Shown: positions 17,382 to 27,327, counted from the first letter of the stretch. The stretch: DNA of 64,000 nucleotides from Phycisphaerae bacterium (GCA_029260015.1 JAJDEB010000023.1:543457-607456); one strand, 5' to 3'. Notes: generated by a model not told the origin, from the letters alone. Numbers and translations: made by a program.

Positions 17382-18500
17382 CTAGATTCGTTGGCGGTAT
17401 CTATTCTTACGACTCACGCCCCACATCATCATCAATCCCGACAGGATCGACATCGTGGTGCTGGTCATACCCACCGCACAGAAACCTCCGCCCGTATTTC
17501 CAGAGTTGGTGTTTCCGCCGGAGTCGTCGCCATTGTCGTCATTGCTACCGCCGTTTCCGCTACCGTTGTCACCGCTTCCATCGTCACCGGCACCGTTATC
17601 ACCACCTTGGCCAGATCCATCGTCTCCATTGCCGCCGTCATCGGAACCATCGCCAGACGAACCGTCGTCACCACCTCCATCGGAACCGTTGCCATCGTCT
17701 CCTCCGGTCCCATCATCGGTGCCGCCATCTGTTCCATCGCCGTCGCTGCCAGATCCTCCGTCGTCGGTTCCGCCGTCATCGGTTCCGTCATCCGTACCGC
17801 CACCGTCGGTTCCGCCCCCACCTCCGCCACCGATTCCACCGCCACCGCCACCGCCACCGCCACTGGTCGTAGCCGCCGCCACAGTAATCGTCAGCGGCAT
17901 CGCATCAGAGCCGTCATTGCGGCCAGCAAATCCGCTGCCGATGCTGAACTCGTTGTAACCATCGGGATTATTCGAGAACTGAAGTGACGCTCCCGCAGAC
18001 CCGGCCATATCAGGGGACAGCAAACCGGCATTTCGGAAGATGTAAATTTCATGAACGCCTTCTGCGTCCGCTCGAATCTCAAACGTTCCCAACACCAGAT
18101 CGGTCACCGCGTTGTTGATCGAATTCGCAGGATTGTTCGCCCCACCCGCAACATACGACAGACCACCAACCGTTCCCATCGCGCCACCATCGCCAAATCC
18201 ATTGGCAGGTGTGTTGTCGACCTGAAACAAGGCATCGTTCTCAACGCGATCGGGCGTAGCTGTTGTTCCACTATGATTCTGCGGCGCCGCCGTCAGCGAA
18301 AAGCCGTAATAGCCAAGGCCAAAATCGTCAGCTTCGTCAGCATCCTGCGTCCACAGCACATTGACGGTCACCGTTTGCCCAACTTCCAACTCGGCATTGA
18401 CCGGATCGCCCGATGCAAACTCAATCGAAAGCTCGGACGCTCGCGCGGTCGACGAAAAACCCAGCCCAAGAATCACAATGAACCCAAATAGATTTCGCAC
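17382..18500 (-). CDS. Exported protein with Asp/Gly-rich linker and C-terminal membrane anchor
   Basis: The 372-residue protein starts at GTG 18498-18500, chosen because AGGAGG lies 9 bases upstream and the product then begins directly with a signal peptide (RNLFGFIVILGLGF...ARAS). Residues about 25-200 form a beta-rich ectodomain (ELEVGQTVTVNVLW, GLGYYGFSLTAAPQN) of a cohesin-like kind. Then comes about 120 residues made almost only of Gly, Asp, Ser and Asn, an acidic flexible linker. The end has a Cys (GGGFCAVGM), a hydrophobic helix and a basic tail (SRKNRYRQRI), the layout of C-terminal sorting signals such as MYXO-CTERM or GlyGly-CTERM. I infer a surface protein processed at its C-terminus. 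An intrinsic terminator follows. Confidence 0.78.
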   Translation of the reverse strand: MRNLFGFIVILGLGFSSTARASELSIEFASGDPVNAELEVGQTVTVNVLWTQDADEADDFGLGYYGFSLTAAPQNHSGTTATPDRVENDALFQVDNTPANGFGDGGAMGTVGGLSYVAGGANNPANSINNAVTDLVLGTFEIRADAEGVHEIYIFRNAGLLSPDMAGSAGASLQFSNNPDGYNEFSIGSGFAGRNDGSDAMPLTITVAAATTSGGGGGGGGGIGGGGGGGTDGGGTDDGTDDGGTDDGGSGSDGDGTDGGTDDGTGGDDGNGSDGGGDDGSSGDGSDDGGNGDDGSGQGGDNGAGDDGSGDNGSGNGGSNDDNGDDSGGNTNSGNTGGGFCAVGMTSTTMSILSGLMMMWGVSRKNRYRQRI

Positions 18501-18904
18501 GGAAATACGCCTCCTGAAAACGGAACTCTCCATCGAAAGTTTCCAATATATGCCGTTAGCCTGACTCTCTTTTCAACTCTATCGACTGACAAACACTGAT
18601 GGTTGCACAGCCGTAAAGGATATACTGGGCAACCAGAGGTCAAAGAAAACCGTCGCCCATCAGCAAACCCGCCCATTATCGGAACTCCGATGCTAAATAA
18701 TAGCCACCAAGGAGGCGGATTTCTGCCAAATAGGTGCCAACCCGTCCAATGGCCCGAGATCGCAACGAAACCATGGCAAAACGACGCGAAAACCCTAAAT
18801 ATCAAGTAATCCTTGATTGCCCGTAGCTTGATCCGATCTATCAGTTACCGATCATGGGTTTGTAAACCCAATCGCAGGGATCTTGTGCGGAAGACCGTCA
18901 CCTG
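18501..18904. other. Intergenic region, divergent promoters expected
   Basis: About 400 bases lie between the minus-strand exported-protein gene and the plus-strand spermidine-synthase-like gene. I see no convincing ORF, RNA gene or strong inverted repeat. Promoters for both genes should be here but none stands out clearly by eye. Confidence 0.4.
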
Positions 18905-21226
18905 ATGCGGTTCGATTTGAAGCACGCGGCAACGCTGTTATGCTTACCGCGAATCGAACCATTTCAAAATCAAATCCACCCAACGGAGATTTGCAGCAAA
19001 GTGCTCGGACTGTTTGCCTTAACCATTTTTTGCAGTGCCTACCTGCTCTTTCTCGTCCAGCCAATGGTCGGCAAGATGGTCCTTCCATATCTTGGTGGGA
19101 CGCCAGCCGTCTGGAACACATGCATGGTGTTTTTTCAGGCGCTCTTGCTGGCTGGGTATGCCTATGTCCACGGAAGTGTTCACTGGTTGGGCGTACGAAA
19201 GCAGGCTGCGGTCCATCTCATTGTCCTGCTGTTACCGCTTCTGGTTTTGCCAATCACGATTGACACGCAATCCGTCCCGACGGAACTCGACAATCCGATC
19301 GGTTGGCTGCTGTTTCGACTGCTGCTCGGAGTCGGGCTTCCATTCTTCGTGATTTCAACGAGCGCCCCACTGCTGCAAATGTGGTTCGCAGAAACCAGCC
19401 ACCGCTCTGCAAAAGACCCTTACTTCCTATACGCAGCCAGCAACTTCGGAAGCATGATTGCACTGCTCGGCTACCCTATCTTCGTCGAACCGGCGTTCGC
19501 TCTTGACGATCAGCGGATACTGTGGAAATACGGTTATATTGCACTGATCATACTTGCGTTCGCGTGCGCGATAACCATGTGGCGATCGCGCAAGCCGGTC
19601 GATGCCGAAAGCAATCACCCAGAGTTCACCAACGACGCAGCATCGATCCCCGCCGAACCCCTCGCGAGGTGGCGCCAGATTCGATGGGTACTGCTGGCAT
19701 TCGTCCCGTCGAGCTTGATGCTCGGCGTGACAACCCACATCACGACCGAGATCGCCCCAGTCCCATTATTGTGGGTTATTCCACTTGCCATATATCTGTT
19801 TACGTTTGTTCTCGTTTTTGCAAAAAAGCAAATTCTCCCGCATCGCATCGTACTCATGCTGCTCGTGATCTTCATCGTACCGACTGCCTTGATGACCGTG
19901 CGCAACGAAGCCCAGTTTGGCCTGATTCCGTTACCGTTTCATCTTTTTACGTTCTTCTTGGTAGCGATGGCCTGCCACGGAGAGATGGCCGCCGACCGGC
20001 CCGCGACGAGCCACCTCACCAAGTTCTACCTACTCATGTCAGTCGGTGGGGTCCTGGGTGGTATTGCCAATTCTATGGTCGCCCCGATCGTCTTCAGAAC
20101 ACTGGCTGAATATCCGCTCGTGATGGTTCTTGCATGTTTCGCACTCGCAACCAAACCAAAATCACTGTCGCTGGATCGACGAATTGGTCAGGATTTTGGA
20201 TACGCGGTGGTGTTTGGCGCGGTGGTTGCGGTAATGCTTATTTACATGCGCAAGAACAATGCTGGACCGGCCAACGGATTCAATCCCATCACCCTGTTGG
20301 TACCTGCCGCCCTGTGCTGGGCGTGTACCAATCGCCCCACGCGTTTCGCATTCATGGTCGCATCCATGGTGACAGTATCCTTGGTTTTCTACGAAATGAA
20401 GACTGAGCAACCGCTGCACATGAGCCGAAACTTCTATGGCACCAAGAGGGTGGTCATCGAAGCGGACGGCAGCGTCCACACGTTCATTCACGGCGCGACG
20501 GTCCACGGCATTCAGGCGTTGACCGACACTTCTGCACCTGTCCCAAGAACCTATTTCCATCCTGACGGACCGGTGGGAGATGTGTTTGAATTAATCAATC
20601 GCCGCACGGGACCAAAGAATGTTGCAGTGATCGGACTCGGTGTCGGATCGATGGCCAGCCCCATTTACGCCCAAAAGACTGACCGCTATACCTTTTACGA
20701 AATCGACCCTGCCGTCGCCCGAATTGCCAAAAATCCGGACTATTTTACGTTTCTCGAAAACTGCCCGGCAGAAATAGAAGTCGTGTTGGGCGATGGTCGT
20801 CTTACATTGGCCAACTCTCCCGACAATCACTTCGACGCCATCTTCCTCGACGCATTCAGTTCCGATGCCATTCCCACGCACCTGCTTACACGCGAGGCAG
20901 TTCAACTTTACGAGTCAAAACTCAAGGATGGGGGACTTTTGACCTTCAATATGAGCAATCGTTACTTGGATTTGGCCCCCCTGCTGGCAACTTTGGCACA
21001 AGACACTGGATTCGAATGCGCCAAGCGAGATGACATTTTGACTCCCGAAGTAAAAGTCAAAACGGGTCGGTTTTCGTCAAGGTTCATGGTGCTCGCGCAA
21101 AACAAGAATGACATCCGCCTGCTGCAGGCCATAGGTGATTGGAAACCCGTCAACATTGATGGAGACCATCCCGTCTGGACGGACAAATACACCAATGTGT
21201 TTCGGTTGCTGAACTGGGGGAACTAA
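18905..21226 (+). CDS. Fused multi-spanning membrane / spermidine-synthase-like protein
   Basis: The 773-residue protein has about 10-12 hydrophobic helices in its first 500 residues, beginning with LFALTIFCSAYLLFLVQPMVGKMVLP, a sequence typical of the 'fused MFS/spermidine synthase' family. The C-terminal domain (about 545-740) has a spermidine-synthase/methyltransferase Rossmann fold with VAVIGLGVGSMASPI, the acidic YTFYEIDPAVARIA, LGDGRLTLA and LDAFSSDAIPTHLLTREA. The latter matches the D-x-F-S-S-D-x-I-P-x-H-L-L pattern of this family. Whether it makes a polyamine is unknown; these fusions usually have no proven activity. The first ATG is used, although the N-terminal 30 residues are not conserved-looking and a later start (GTG near codon 33) is possible. 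Confidence 0.85.
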   Translation: MRFDLKHAATLLCLPRIEPFQNQIHPTEICSKVLGLFALTIFCSAYLLFLVQPMVGKMVLPYLGGTPAVWNTCMVFFQALLLAGYAYVHGSVHWLGVRKQAAVHLIVLLLPLLVLPITIDTQSVPTELDNPIGWLLFRLLLGVGLPFFVISTSAPLLQMWFAETSHRSAKDPYFLYAASNFGSMIALLGYPIFVEPAFALDDQRILWKYGYIALIILAFACAITMWRSRKPVDAESNHPEFTNDAASIPAEPLARWRQIRWVLLAFVPSSLMLGVTTHITTEIAPVPLLWVIPLAIYLFTFVLVFAKKQILPHRIVLMLLVIFIVPTALMTVRNEAQFGLIPLPFHLFTFFLVAMACHGEMAADRPATSHLTKFYLLMSVGGVLGGIANSMVAPIVFRTLAEYPLVMVLACFALATKPKSLSLDRRIGQDFGYAVVFGAVVAVMLIYMRKNNAGPANGFNPITLLVPAALCWACTNRPTRFAFMVASMVTVSLVFYEMKTEQPLHMSRNFYGTKRVVIEADGSVHTFIHGATVHGIQALTDTSAPVPRTYFHPDGPVGDVFELINRRTGPKNVAVIGLGVGSMASPIYAQKTDRYTFYEIDPAVARIAKNPDYFTFLENCPAEIEVVLGDGRLTLANSPDNHFDAIFLDAFSSDAIPTHLLTREAVQLYESKLKDGGLLTFNMSNRYLDLAPLLATLAQDTGFECAKRDDILTPEVKVKTGRFSSRFMVLAQNKNDIRLLQAIGDWKPVNIDGDHPVWTDKYTNVFRLLNWGN

Positions 21227-21444
21227 TCCCGCCGACTTTCAGGCCCACCTGATTCGAACTTGCCGGGCTACAATCCAAACAATGTGGGGATCCGCACTCA
21301 AGACGGACGATAACCTTTGGACAATATCCACGGATATTGGCGCGGATTCGGATTCGCCGAACCAGCCACCTGCTGCTTGCGTAGCAACATTTGAAAGCAA
21401 TACTCCTGGCACCCAACACGAGGAATTTTGACTGTCCGCCGCCC

Positions 21445-22980
21445 ATGAACGCAACATCTACCAACCGCAAACTTACGATAACCATGTGTGCTTTGGCCAT
21501 GCTCTGCTGCTCAAAAGGCTGTCGCAAGCCCGACGGAACTTCCGACGCAAAGCTCTCGCCACTTAAGAACGCACCATCGATCGAACATGTCATCATCATT
21601 TCGATCGACACGTTGCGCGCCGACCACCTGGGATGTTATGGCCACCCGTTCGTCAAATCGCCCAACATCGACGCGTTCGCCAAAGAGTCCGTCGTCTTCA
21701 CCAACCACATCAGCGCCGCGCCCACGACCCTGGCATCGCATACGTCTCTGATGACTGGAACGTACCCGCACACCCACGGTGCCCCGAAGAATGGATTCGT
21801 CCTGGGCGACGAGAACGAAATGCTCGCCGAGGTACTCGCTAAAGACGGCTTCGATTGCGCTGGCGTCATCGGCGCATTTCCGCTCGATCCGGTGTTTAAT
21901 TTTGACCAGGGCTTCGCCCACTACGACGCGGCATTCACCATTTCCCACGAGAAGGGTATCGTGGATCAACATCAGCGACTTGCAGCAGAAGTCACCGACG
22001 CTGCGCTTAAATGGTTGGACAAACGCAAGCCAAGGGAGTCAGGTCGTGATCGGTTATTTTTGTTCACCCATTACTTCGACGTCCATTGGCCATACGAAGC
22101 ACCGTTCGAATATCGCCGAAAATATGGTGAGAGTGGATCACGCAAGAAAGGTTCGATGGCCAACATCGAACTCGCGCGAGAAATGCTTCGCCAGGGAGAG
22201 CAAGATCCGAATCGTTTGAAGCAAGCGCTGGAATTCGCCAAGGCAATGGACAACGAATACGCGGCTGAAATCTCCTATTGCGATGAACATGTCGGACGCT
22301 TGCTCGACGGGTTGAAGGATCGAGGCATTTACGACAAATCGCTGATCATCCTGACATCCGATCACGGCGAGACGATGCACGAACATCGCACATACTTCAG
22401 CCACGGCGCAACAGTATACGATTCTGAAGTTCACACCCCGCTGATCGTGCGTTTCCCCGGCCAACTTAGTGCTGGAAAACGCGTATCGCGGATCGTCTCC
22501 AATGTCGATGTAACCCCCGCGATACTTCACCTACTGAACCTGCCGAGAACATCGCGCATGGAGGGCGTGAGTTTCGCCAGTATCGTCGATGGAGAGTTGC
22601 CGGAGCGGTCGCCCGTCTTTGCGGAAGCCACCAAACCCTGGTGGGACGAAAAATTTCATGATACTTCCGGATGGGTCAATCGGAAGAAATTTCAATGCGT
22701 GCGCAGCGACACCTTCAAATATGTGGCCCGCGATCCCGATCGACTCTATGGTCTTTACGAACTTGGCACCGACTCTGATGAACAAAACAACTTGATCGAC
22801 TCTGCCGACCCGAGTCACGTCAAACAACTCGCCGAATTCAAGGGCCTTCTCGCCGATTGGCAAAAGAGAGCCAACCCGATTCCCGCGTTTGAAGACAAGT
22901 CACCGGAAACGCAGCGAAAGATGCACGACCTCGGTTATGCTGCCGCTGCCAATGAACCTGTCGATGCCACCACGAACTGA
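21445..22980 (+). CDS. Sulfatase-superfamily lipoprotein, formylglycine position occupied by Thr
   Basis: The 511-residue protein (ATG 21445) has a hydrophobic N-terminus and a Cys (SKGC) suited to a lipoprotein. It belongs to the alkaline-phosphatase/sulfatase fold: metal ligands in IISIDTLRADHLGCYGH, the nucleophile region SAAPTTLASHTSLMTGTYP, and the late ligands LTSDHGETMHEH. Classical sulfatases have Cys or Ser at the nucleophile (C/S-x-P-S-R), converted to formylglycine. Here the run is P-T-T-L-A-S-H, so no such residue is available and the nucleophile is probably Thr, as in phosphotransferases of the superfamily. The enzyme may therefore act on phosphate esters or diesters, or as a transferase. 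The next gene is a GT39 glycosyltransferase six bases downstream. Confidence 0.82.
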   Translation: MNATSTNRKLTITMCALAMLCCSKGCRKPDGTSDAKLSPLKNAPSIEHVIIISIDTLRADHLGCYGHPFVKSPNIDAFAKESVVFTNHISAAPTTLASHTSLMTGTYPHTHGAPKNGFVLGDENEMLAEVLAKDGFDCAGVIGAFPLDPVFNFDQGFAHYDAAFTISHEKGIVDQHQRLAAEVTDAALKWLDKRKPRESGRDRLFLFTHYFDVHWPYEAPFEYRRKYGESGSRKKGSMANIELAREMLRQGEQDPNRLKQALEFAKAMDNEYAAEISYCDEHVGRLLDGLKDRGIYDKSLIILTSDHGETMHEHRTYFSHGATVYDSEVHTPLIVRFPGQLSAGKRVSRIVSNVDVTPAILHLLNLPRTSRMEGVSFASIVDGELPERSPVFAEATKPWWDEKFHDTSGWVNRKKFQCVRSDTFKYVARDPDRLYGLYELGTDSDEQNNLIDSADPSHVKQLAEFKGLLADWQKRANPIPAFEDKSPETQRKMHDLGYAAAANEPVDATTN

Positions 22981-22986
22981 TCGGCT

Positions 22987-24405
22987 ATGAATTCGGAAGC
23001 GCAATCCATCCCGACCAATCGCAAGACCGTTTGGATCATCATTCTGATTGCGTTCGGTTTGCGCTTCGCAGCATTAATGGTCACGCAGCACATCGAGCCG
23101 CTGCTAGATGAACGGCTATACCTCCAACGGGCAGAGGCGCTTCTCAATGGCGAAGGATTCATCGGCTCGTACCAGTCCTGGGTTCGGCACAATGACAGCC
23201 CGCTGCTTTCCGAATTACCTCAATACACCGGAAGTTATCAGCCGCCCTTTTACACGATGTTTATCGCCGCGATCTATGCCATCACCAACCACAGCGTCTT
23301 TGCCGTCAAACTGATTCAGGTCATCCTCAGTTCCATCACCGTTGGATTCGTGTATTGGATCGCAGCCGCTTGGTTTGATCGAAAGTCCGCGACCATCGCA
23401 GCCGCCTATTGCGCGGTCTACCCCAACTTCATCGCCTTTAGCCACCTGCTCTGGACCGAAACGGTATTTACGTTTCTGATCCTGCTCGCACTTGGATTGT
23501 TGACAACCACAAAAAGCCTGCCCTCAAGAATGCGATGCGCGTCGGCGGGCGTGCTGCTGGCGTGGGCGGCGCTGACCCGGGCAGCGATTCTGTACTTTAT
23601 GCCGTTTCTTTTCGTCTGGTTTCTCATCGCCTACTGGAACCATCGACCGAAAGTCGTCGGTCGCGTCTTGATCACGGGCATCGTGATGATTGCAGCCCTG
23701 TCACCTTGGACGATTCGCAACTACAAGGTTCACCATGCCCTCGTCATCGTCGACACCAACGGACCGTTCAACGTCTGGCGCGGCAATGCCGGAAAGCAAA
23801 CATTCCTCGATCGGCCCCATGATCCCAGACTCAGTTACGCACCACCGTTTGAATCGATCCCGATCATGCCGGTCCGAGCCAACTGGGCACCAGAACTCAT
23901 CGAGATTGCCCGCAAGCGGCACGACACTGATCTGCCGACAGACATCCAGGTGGCTGAAACCGCCAAAGCTGAATCCATCAAGAACATCAAGAGCGATCCC
24001 AAATATTTCATGCATGCCGGCATATACAAATTGGTCGATATGTGGAACCCGACTTCGTTTATGATCCGCCACTTTCAACTTGGCCAATATGGCTCCGTGA
24101 ATCCGGCGGTTCAAAGTGCAATCGAGTGGGCGGCGATTTCGACATACTGTTTAGCGATGCTGCTCGCGTTTCCGGGCATCGTCTTGCATCTCAAGAACAA
24201 ACGCGTGTGGTTCATCCTTCTGATGCTAGGGTACTTCTGCGCGATTCATGCGATCGCTTTCGGGCTCACACGGTTTCGACTTCCGCTGATGCCCTTTATC
24301 ATCATGCTTGCCGCAGCGGGCGTCGTGACCATGTTTGCAAGCCCAGACGACGATGAAGATGAAGCGATGGACGACGAACTTGTGAAGAAGGAACAGACGG
24401 CATGA
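22987..24405 (+). CDS. ArnT-like GT39 glycosyltransferase
   Basis: The 472-residue polytopic protein has a first helix at about 11-28 (VWIIILIAFGLRFAALMV). Just after it comes the acidic motif LLDERLYLQRAEALL, corresponding to the catalytic Asp-Glu loop of GT39/GT83 lipid-dependent glycosyltransferases. Eight or more further helices follow, and the C-terminus is acidic and cytoplasmic (DDDEDEAMDD). It moves a sugar from a polyprenyl-phosphate donor to a periplasmic acceptor. It sits between the two sulfatase-like genes, 6 bases after the first and overlapping the second as ATGA, so the three are one operon and probably act on the same glycan or lipid. Confidence 0.83.
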   Translation: MNSEAQSIPTNRKTVWIIILIAFGLRFAALMVTQHIEPLLDERLYLQRAEALLNGEGFIGSYQSWVRHNDSPLLSELPQYTGSYQPPFYTMFIAAIYAITNHSVFAVKLIQVILSSITVGFVYWIAAAWFDRKSATIAAAYCAVYPNFIAFSHLLWTETVFTFLILLALGLLTTTKSLPSRMRCASAGVLLAWAALTRAAILYFMPFLFVWFLIAYWNHRPKVVGRVLITGIVMIAALSPWTIRNYKVHHALVIVDTNGPFNVWRGNAGKQTFLDRPHDPRLSYAPPFESIPIMPVRANWAPELIEIARKRHDTDLPTDIQVAETAKAESIKNIKSDPKYFMHAGIYKLVDMWNPTSFMIRHFQLGQYGSVNPAVQSAIEWAAISTYCLAMLLAFPGIVLHLKNKRVWFILLMLGYFCAIHAIAFGLTRFRLPLMPFIIMLAAAGVVTMFASPDDDEDEAMDDELVKKEQTA

Positions 24406-26027
24406 GCATTTGGCCAAGCCTCCAATTATTCAATATGCTGCGCGCTCGGCGATCATTGGCGTTGCTCTGTGTCGTCGTATTATGCAGCACGCTGCTGACC
24501 TCCTGCTCACCATCCGAAAAGAAACCCGCGACCACTCAGCCCAACGTTCTATTCATCGTGCTCGATACGACCCGGGCCGATCGACTCGGTCTCTACGGCT
24601 ACGATCGACCCACCACGCCGTTTCTTGACCAATGGGCGAAGAACGCTCTTATCTTTGAAGACTGCCAATCCGTCTCCAGCACCACCGTTCCTTCGCACGC
24701 GTCGATGTTTACCGGATTGCTTCCATCATCCCATTTAACCGACAACAGCCAACCGACGCTTGAAGACGAATACGAAACGCTCGCCGAAATCCTCGGCAAA
24801 AATGGATACCGCTCGTTTCTATTCTCAGCCAATCCGTTCATCTCAGCCGACAACAACTTCGACCAGGGATTCGACGCGGCTGAACACCCCTGGAGCGAAC
24901 AGCATCTCGCTAAGTCAGCCGCCATCATCAAATCCAAGATCGACCCGGCAGACAAGAGCAGCGAACTGCCCAAGAAGATTCTAAGCGGCAAAGTCGAAAG
25001 TTGGGCGATCAAAGCTTGCGGTGAAGTCGCCGCAGACGCGATGGTGTCTTGGCTCGATCGAAGCAATGGCGACAAACCCTATTTCGCACTTATTAACTAT
25101 ATGGAAGCCCATCGCCCACTGCTTCCGCCTCGGCGACTTCGCGAAAAATTCATGACCGACGCCCAAATCAATCGATCTTACAAGACCGACGTCTCCTGGG
25201 TGCGAATGTGGGAATATGTGTTTGGACTCTTCGACTATCGAAGTGAAGAAGAGGAGGCAATCAACTTAACCTACGACGCAGCCGTCGCCGAACTCGACGA
25301 GATTTTGCAGAAACTGCTGACATCACTTGAGAAGCGCGGGGATCTCGACAACACCATTGTCATCATCACTGCCGACCACGGCGAGCATCTCTGCGACCAC
25401 CATCTGCTCGACCATCAATACTCGCTTTATCAACCGCTCTTGAAAGTCCCCATGATTCTCTGGCATCCCAAGAACATCAAACCCGGACGCAATAAACATC
25501 CGGTGGCAAACATCGATGCGTTTCCGACGATTCTCGAATTGGCCAACGTCGCAACCCAACCCGTTCCCAATGAGTACGCCCAATCGCTGCTGCACACAAG
25601 GGATCGCCGCGTACGCCATTCGGACTATTTTGCGCCCCCGAACAATCCGATCAAAGACGTCAAACGCAAGAATCGAAAATGGGACGAAAAACCATTCCTC
25701 CGCAGACTTCGCGCTGTGGTTGATGGCCAGTACAAATTCATCTGGGCATCCGACGAGAACCACGCGCTCTTCGACCTTTCCATCGACCCGGGCGAAAAAA
25801 ACAATCTCTTCAAAAACGAACCCGAAATCGCAACAGCCATCGAAGCCCAGATCATCCCAGTGACCAAGCGAGGACCGAACGAAAACGGCTCCTCGAAAGG
25901 CCCCCAATCGGCGAATCATTCACAACGAATGAACGCATTGGGATATGCTGGCACCGAAGATACCGATGAAAATACTGATGCAGACTCGAACGGAATCGAC
26001 ACCGATTCCAATGAAATTGTTGAGTAA
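24402..26027 (+). CDS. Second sulfatase-superfamily lipoprotein, also without a formylglycine residue
   Basis: The 541-residue protein begins with a lipoprotein signal (LALLCVVVLCSTLLTSC). It has the sulfatase/alkaline-phosphatase motifs LDTTRADRLGLYGYDRP, SVSSTTVPSHASMFTGLLP and TADHGEHLCDHHLLDHQYSLY. The nucleophile run is T-T-V-P-S-H, so again Thr occupies the place of the formylglycine Cys/Ser. The C-terminal 30 residues are an acidic Asp/Glu/Asn/Thr repeat (TDENTDADSNGIDTDSNE). It begins inside the stop of the GT39 gene (ATGA). The two paralogues share layout but are clearly distinct in sequence, which suggests two related steps rather than a recent duplication. Confidence 0.82.
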   Translation: MSIWPSLQLFNMLRARRSLALLCVVVLCSTLLTSCSPSEKKPATTQPNVLFIVLDTTRADRLGLYGYDRPTTPFLDQWAKNALIFEDCQSVSSTTVPSHASMFTGLLPSSHLTDNSQPTLEDEYETLAEILGKNGYRSFLFSANPFISADNNFDQGFDAAEHPWSEQHLAKSAAIIKSKIDPADKSSELPKKILSGKVESWAIKACGEVAADAMVSWLDRSNGDKPYFALINYMEAHRPLLPPRRLREKFMTDAQINRSYKTDVSWVRMWEYVFGLFDYRSEEEEAINLTYDAAVAELDEILQKLLTSLEKRGDLDNTIVIITADHGEHLCDHHLLDHQYSLYQPLLKVPMILWHPKNIKPGRNKHPVANIDAFPTILELANVATQPVPNEYAQSLLHTRDRRVRHSDYFAPPNNPIKDVKRKNRKWDEKPFLRRLRAVVDGQYKFIWASDENHALFDLSIDPGEKNNLFKNEPEIATAIEAQIIPVTKRGPNENGSSKGPQSANHSQRMNALGYAGTEDTDENTDADSNGIDTDSNEIVE

Positions 26028-26076
26028 GGTTTTCTCAAATCCAACTGTCGAATTCGCGATTGAGAACTGAACGCAA

Positions 26077-27327
26077 ATGAATACTCAAAGCACAAAATCC
26101 AGGCGAATTACCGGAATCCTTACGATCGCGTTAGCCGGTTTCGTATGCTGCGCCGGATGTGATCGCTCCAAAGAATCGAACGACAAGTCGTCAAATGAAA
26201 AGGACCGCATCGAACACCTACGCGGATTGCCCTATGCAGGTTCGGTCGAGGATGCCGATCCTGATAAGGTCGGCGTCGTCCACATCGATGCTGGGCGATC
26301 TGAGTCGGGCCATAACCTCATCACCGTGTGCAAACTGTCGCAGGCCGTCCTCATCGATGCCGAAGGTCAAACACAAAAGTCATGGTCCATACCCTCAAGT
26401 CGCCGCTGGTCCCATTGCATTTTGACACCAACAGGCGACCTGTATGCCTTGGGTGCAGACTATGCAAACCCTCGGCAAGCAAACGTTACCGCCAAGGTTC
26501 GCTACCTCGCCCGCTTCAACTGGCACGGTGAACTCGTTTCCAAATACGCGCTGCCCGTTCATCACGACGTCGAGTTGCAACCCAATGGCAATGTCCTCGC
26601 GCTAACGTTCAATTCGCGGATCATTCCCGAGATTCACAAAACGATCATCACGCGCGACGACGCCATTGCAGAAATCACGCCGGAAGGAAAAGTCATTCAT
26701 CGACTCTCACTCTACGACGCACTCGCTCAAGCCACCGACGATTTCAAACTTCAAGACGTCGCAGCCAAAAAATGGGGCAAGTCGCAAATCATTGATCTGT
26801 TTCACGCCAACTCCATCGAAACGATGCGCCGTAAGGATCTCGCCGACAGGAACCCGATCTTCGATCTCGACAACATCCTCGTCTGCATCCGTCATCAGGA
26901 CACCATCGCGATCATCAACCGCAAGTCGGGCAAGGCGATATGGACATGGGGTCAGGGCGAAATCTCTGGCCCGCATGATGCAACAGTGCTGGACAATGGC
27001 CACATTCTGCTATTCGACAACGGACTCGGGCGCGACTGGTCACGGGTCATCGAACTCGATCCGGCCAACAAAAAAATCATATGGGAATACAAAACCAAGA
27101 ACCCAACAGACTTCTACACCAAGAGTCGCGGTTCATCCCAACGACTATTAAACGGTAACACGCTCATTGCCGAGTCGGAAAGAGGTCGCGCTTTTGAAGT
27201 GACCCGCGATGGCGAAATCGTATGGGACTATTACAGCCCCTTCGCCGACGAATCCGGAGAACGAAGCACCCTAGGCCGCATCCGTCGATACCCAGTCGAA
27301 TTCATCAAAGCAATCGAAGACAAGTAG
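26077..27327 (+). CDS. Arylsulfotransferase-like beta-propeller lipoprotein
   Basis: The 416-residue protein has a lipoprotein signal ending ALAGFVCCAGC. The body is a repeated beta-propeller with runs like SGKAIWTWGQGEISGPHDATVLDNGHILLFDNG and RLLNGNTLIAESERGRAFEV, the signature of arylsulfotransferase (ASST)/PQQ-like propellers. In ASST a histidine acts as sulfuryl acceptor from an aryl sulfate donor; His residues are present (GPHDATV, HHDVELQ, LFHANSIE) and fit ASST-type positions. It lies 50 bases after the second sulfatase-like gene in the same direction and is probably part of the same cluster. Whether it truly transfers sulfate is unproven; some relatives are structural. Confidence 0.75.
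   Translation: MNTQSTKSRRITGILTIALAGFVCCAGCDRSKESNDKSSNEKDRIEHLRGLPYAGSVEDADPDKVGVVHIDAGRSESGHNLITVCKLSQAVLIDAEGQTQKSWSIPSSRRWSHCILTPTGDLYALGADYANPRQANVTAKVRYLARFNWHGELVSKYALPVHHDVELQPNGNVLALTFNSRIIPEIHKTIITRDDAIAEITPEGKVIHRLSLYDALAQATDDFKLQDVAAKKWGKSQIIDLFHANSIETMRRKDLADRNPIFDLDNILVCIRHQDTIAIINRKSGKAIWTWGQGEISGPHDATVLDNGHILLFDNGLGRDWSRVIELDPANKKIIWEYKTKNPTDFYTKSRGSSQRLLNGNTLIAESERGRAFEVTRDGEIVWDYYSPFADESGERSTLGRIRRYPVEFIKAIEDK

Noticed and set aside
17455-17958. A Pro/Ser-rich frame on the plus strand resembling a proline-rich protein
   Set aside because: It is the reverse reading of the GGT/GAC repeats of the Asp/Gly linker; the minus-strand gene has signal peptide, ribosome site and terminator.
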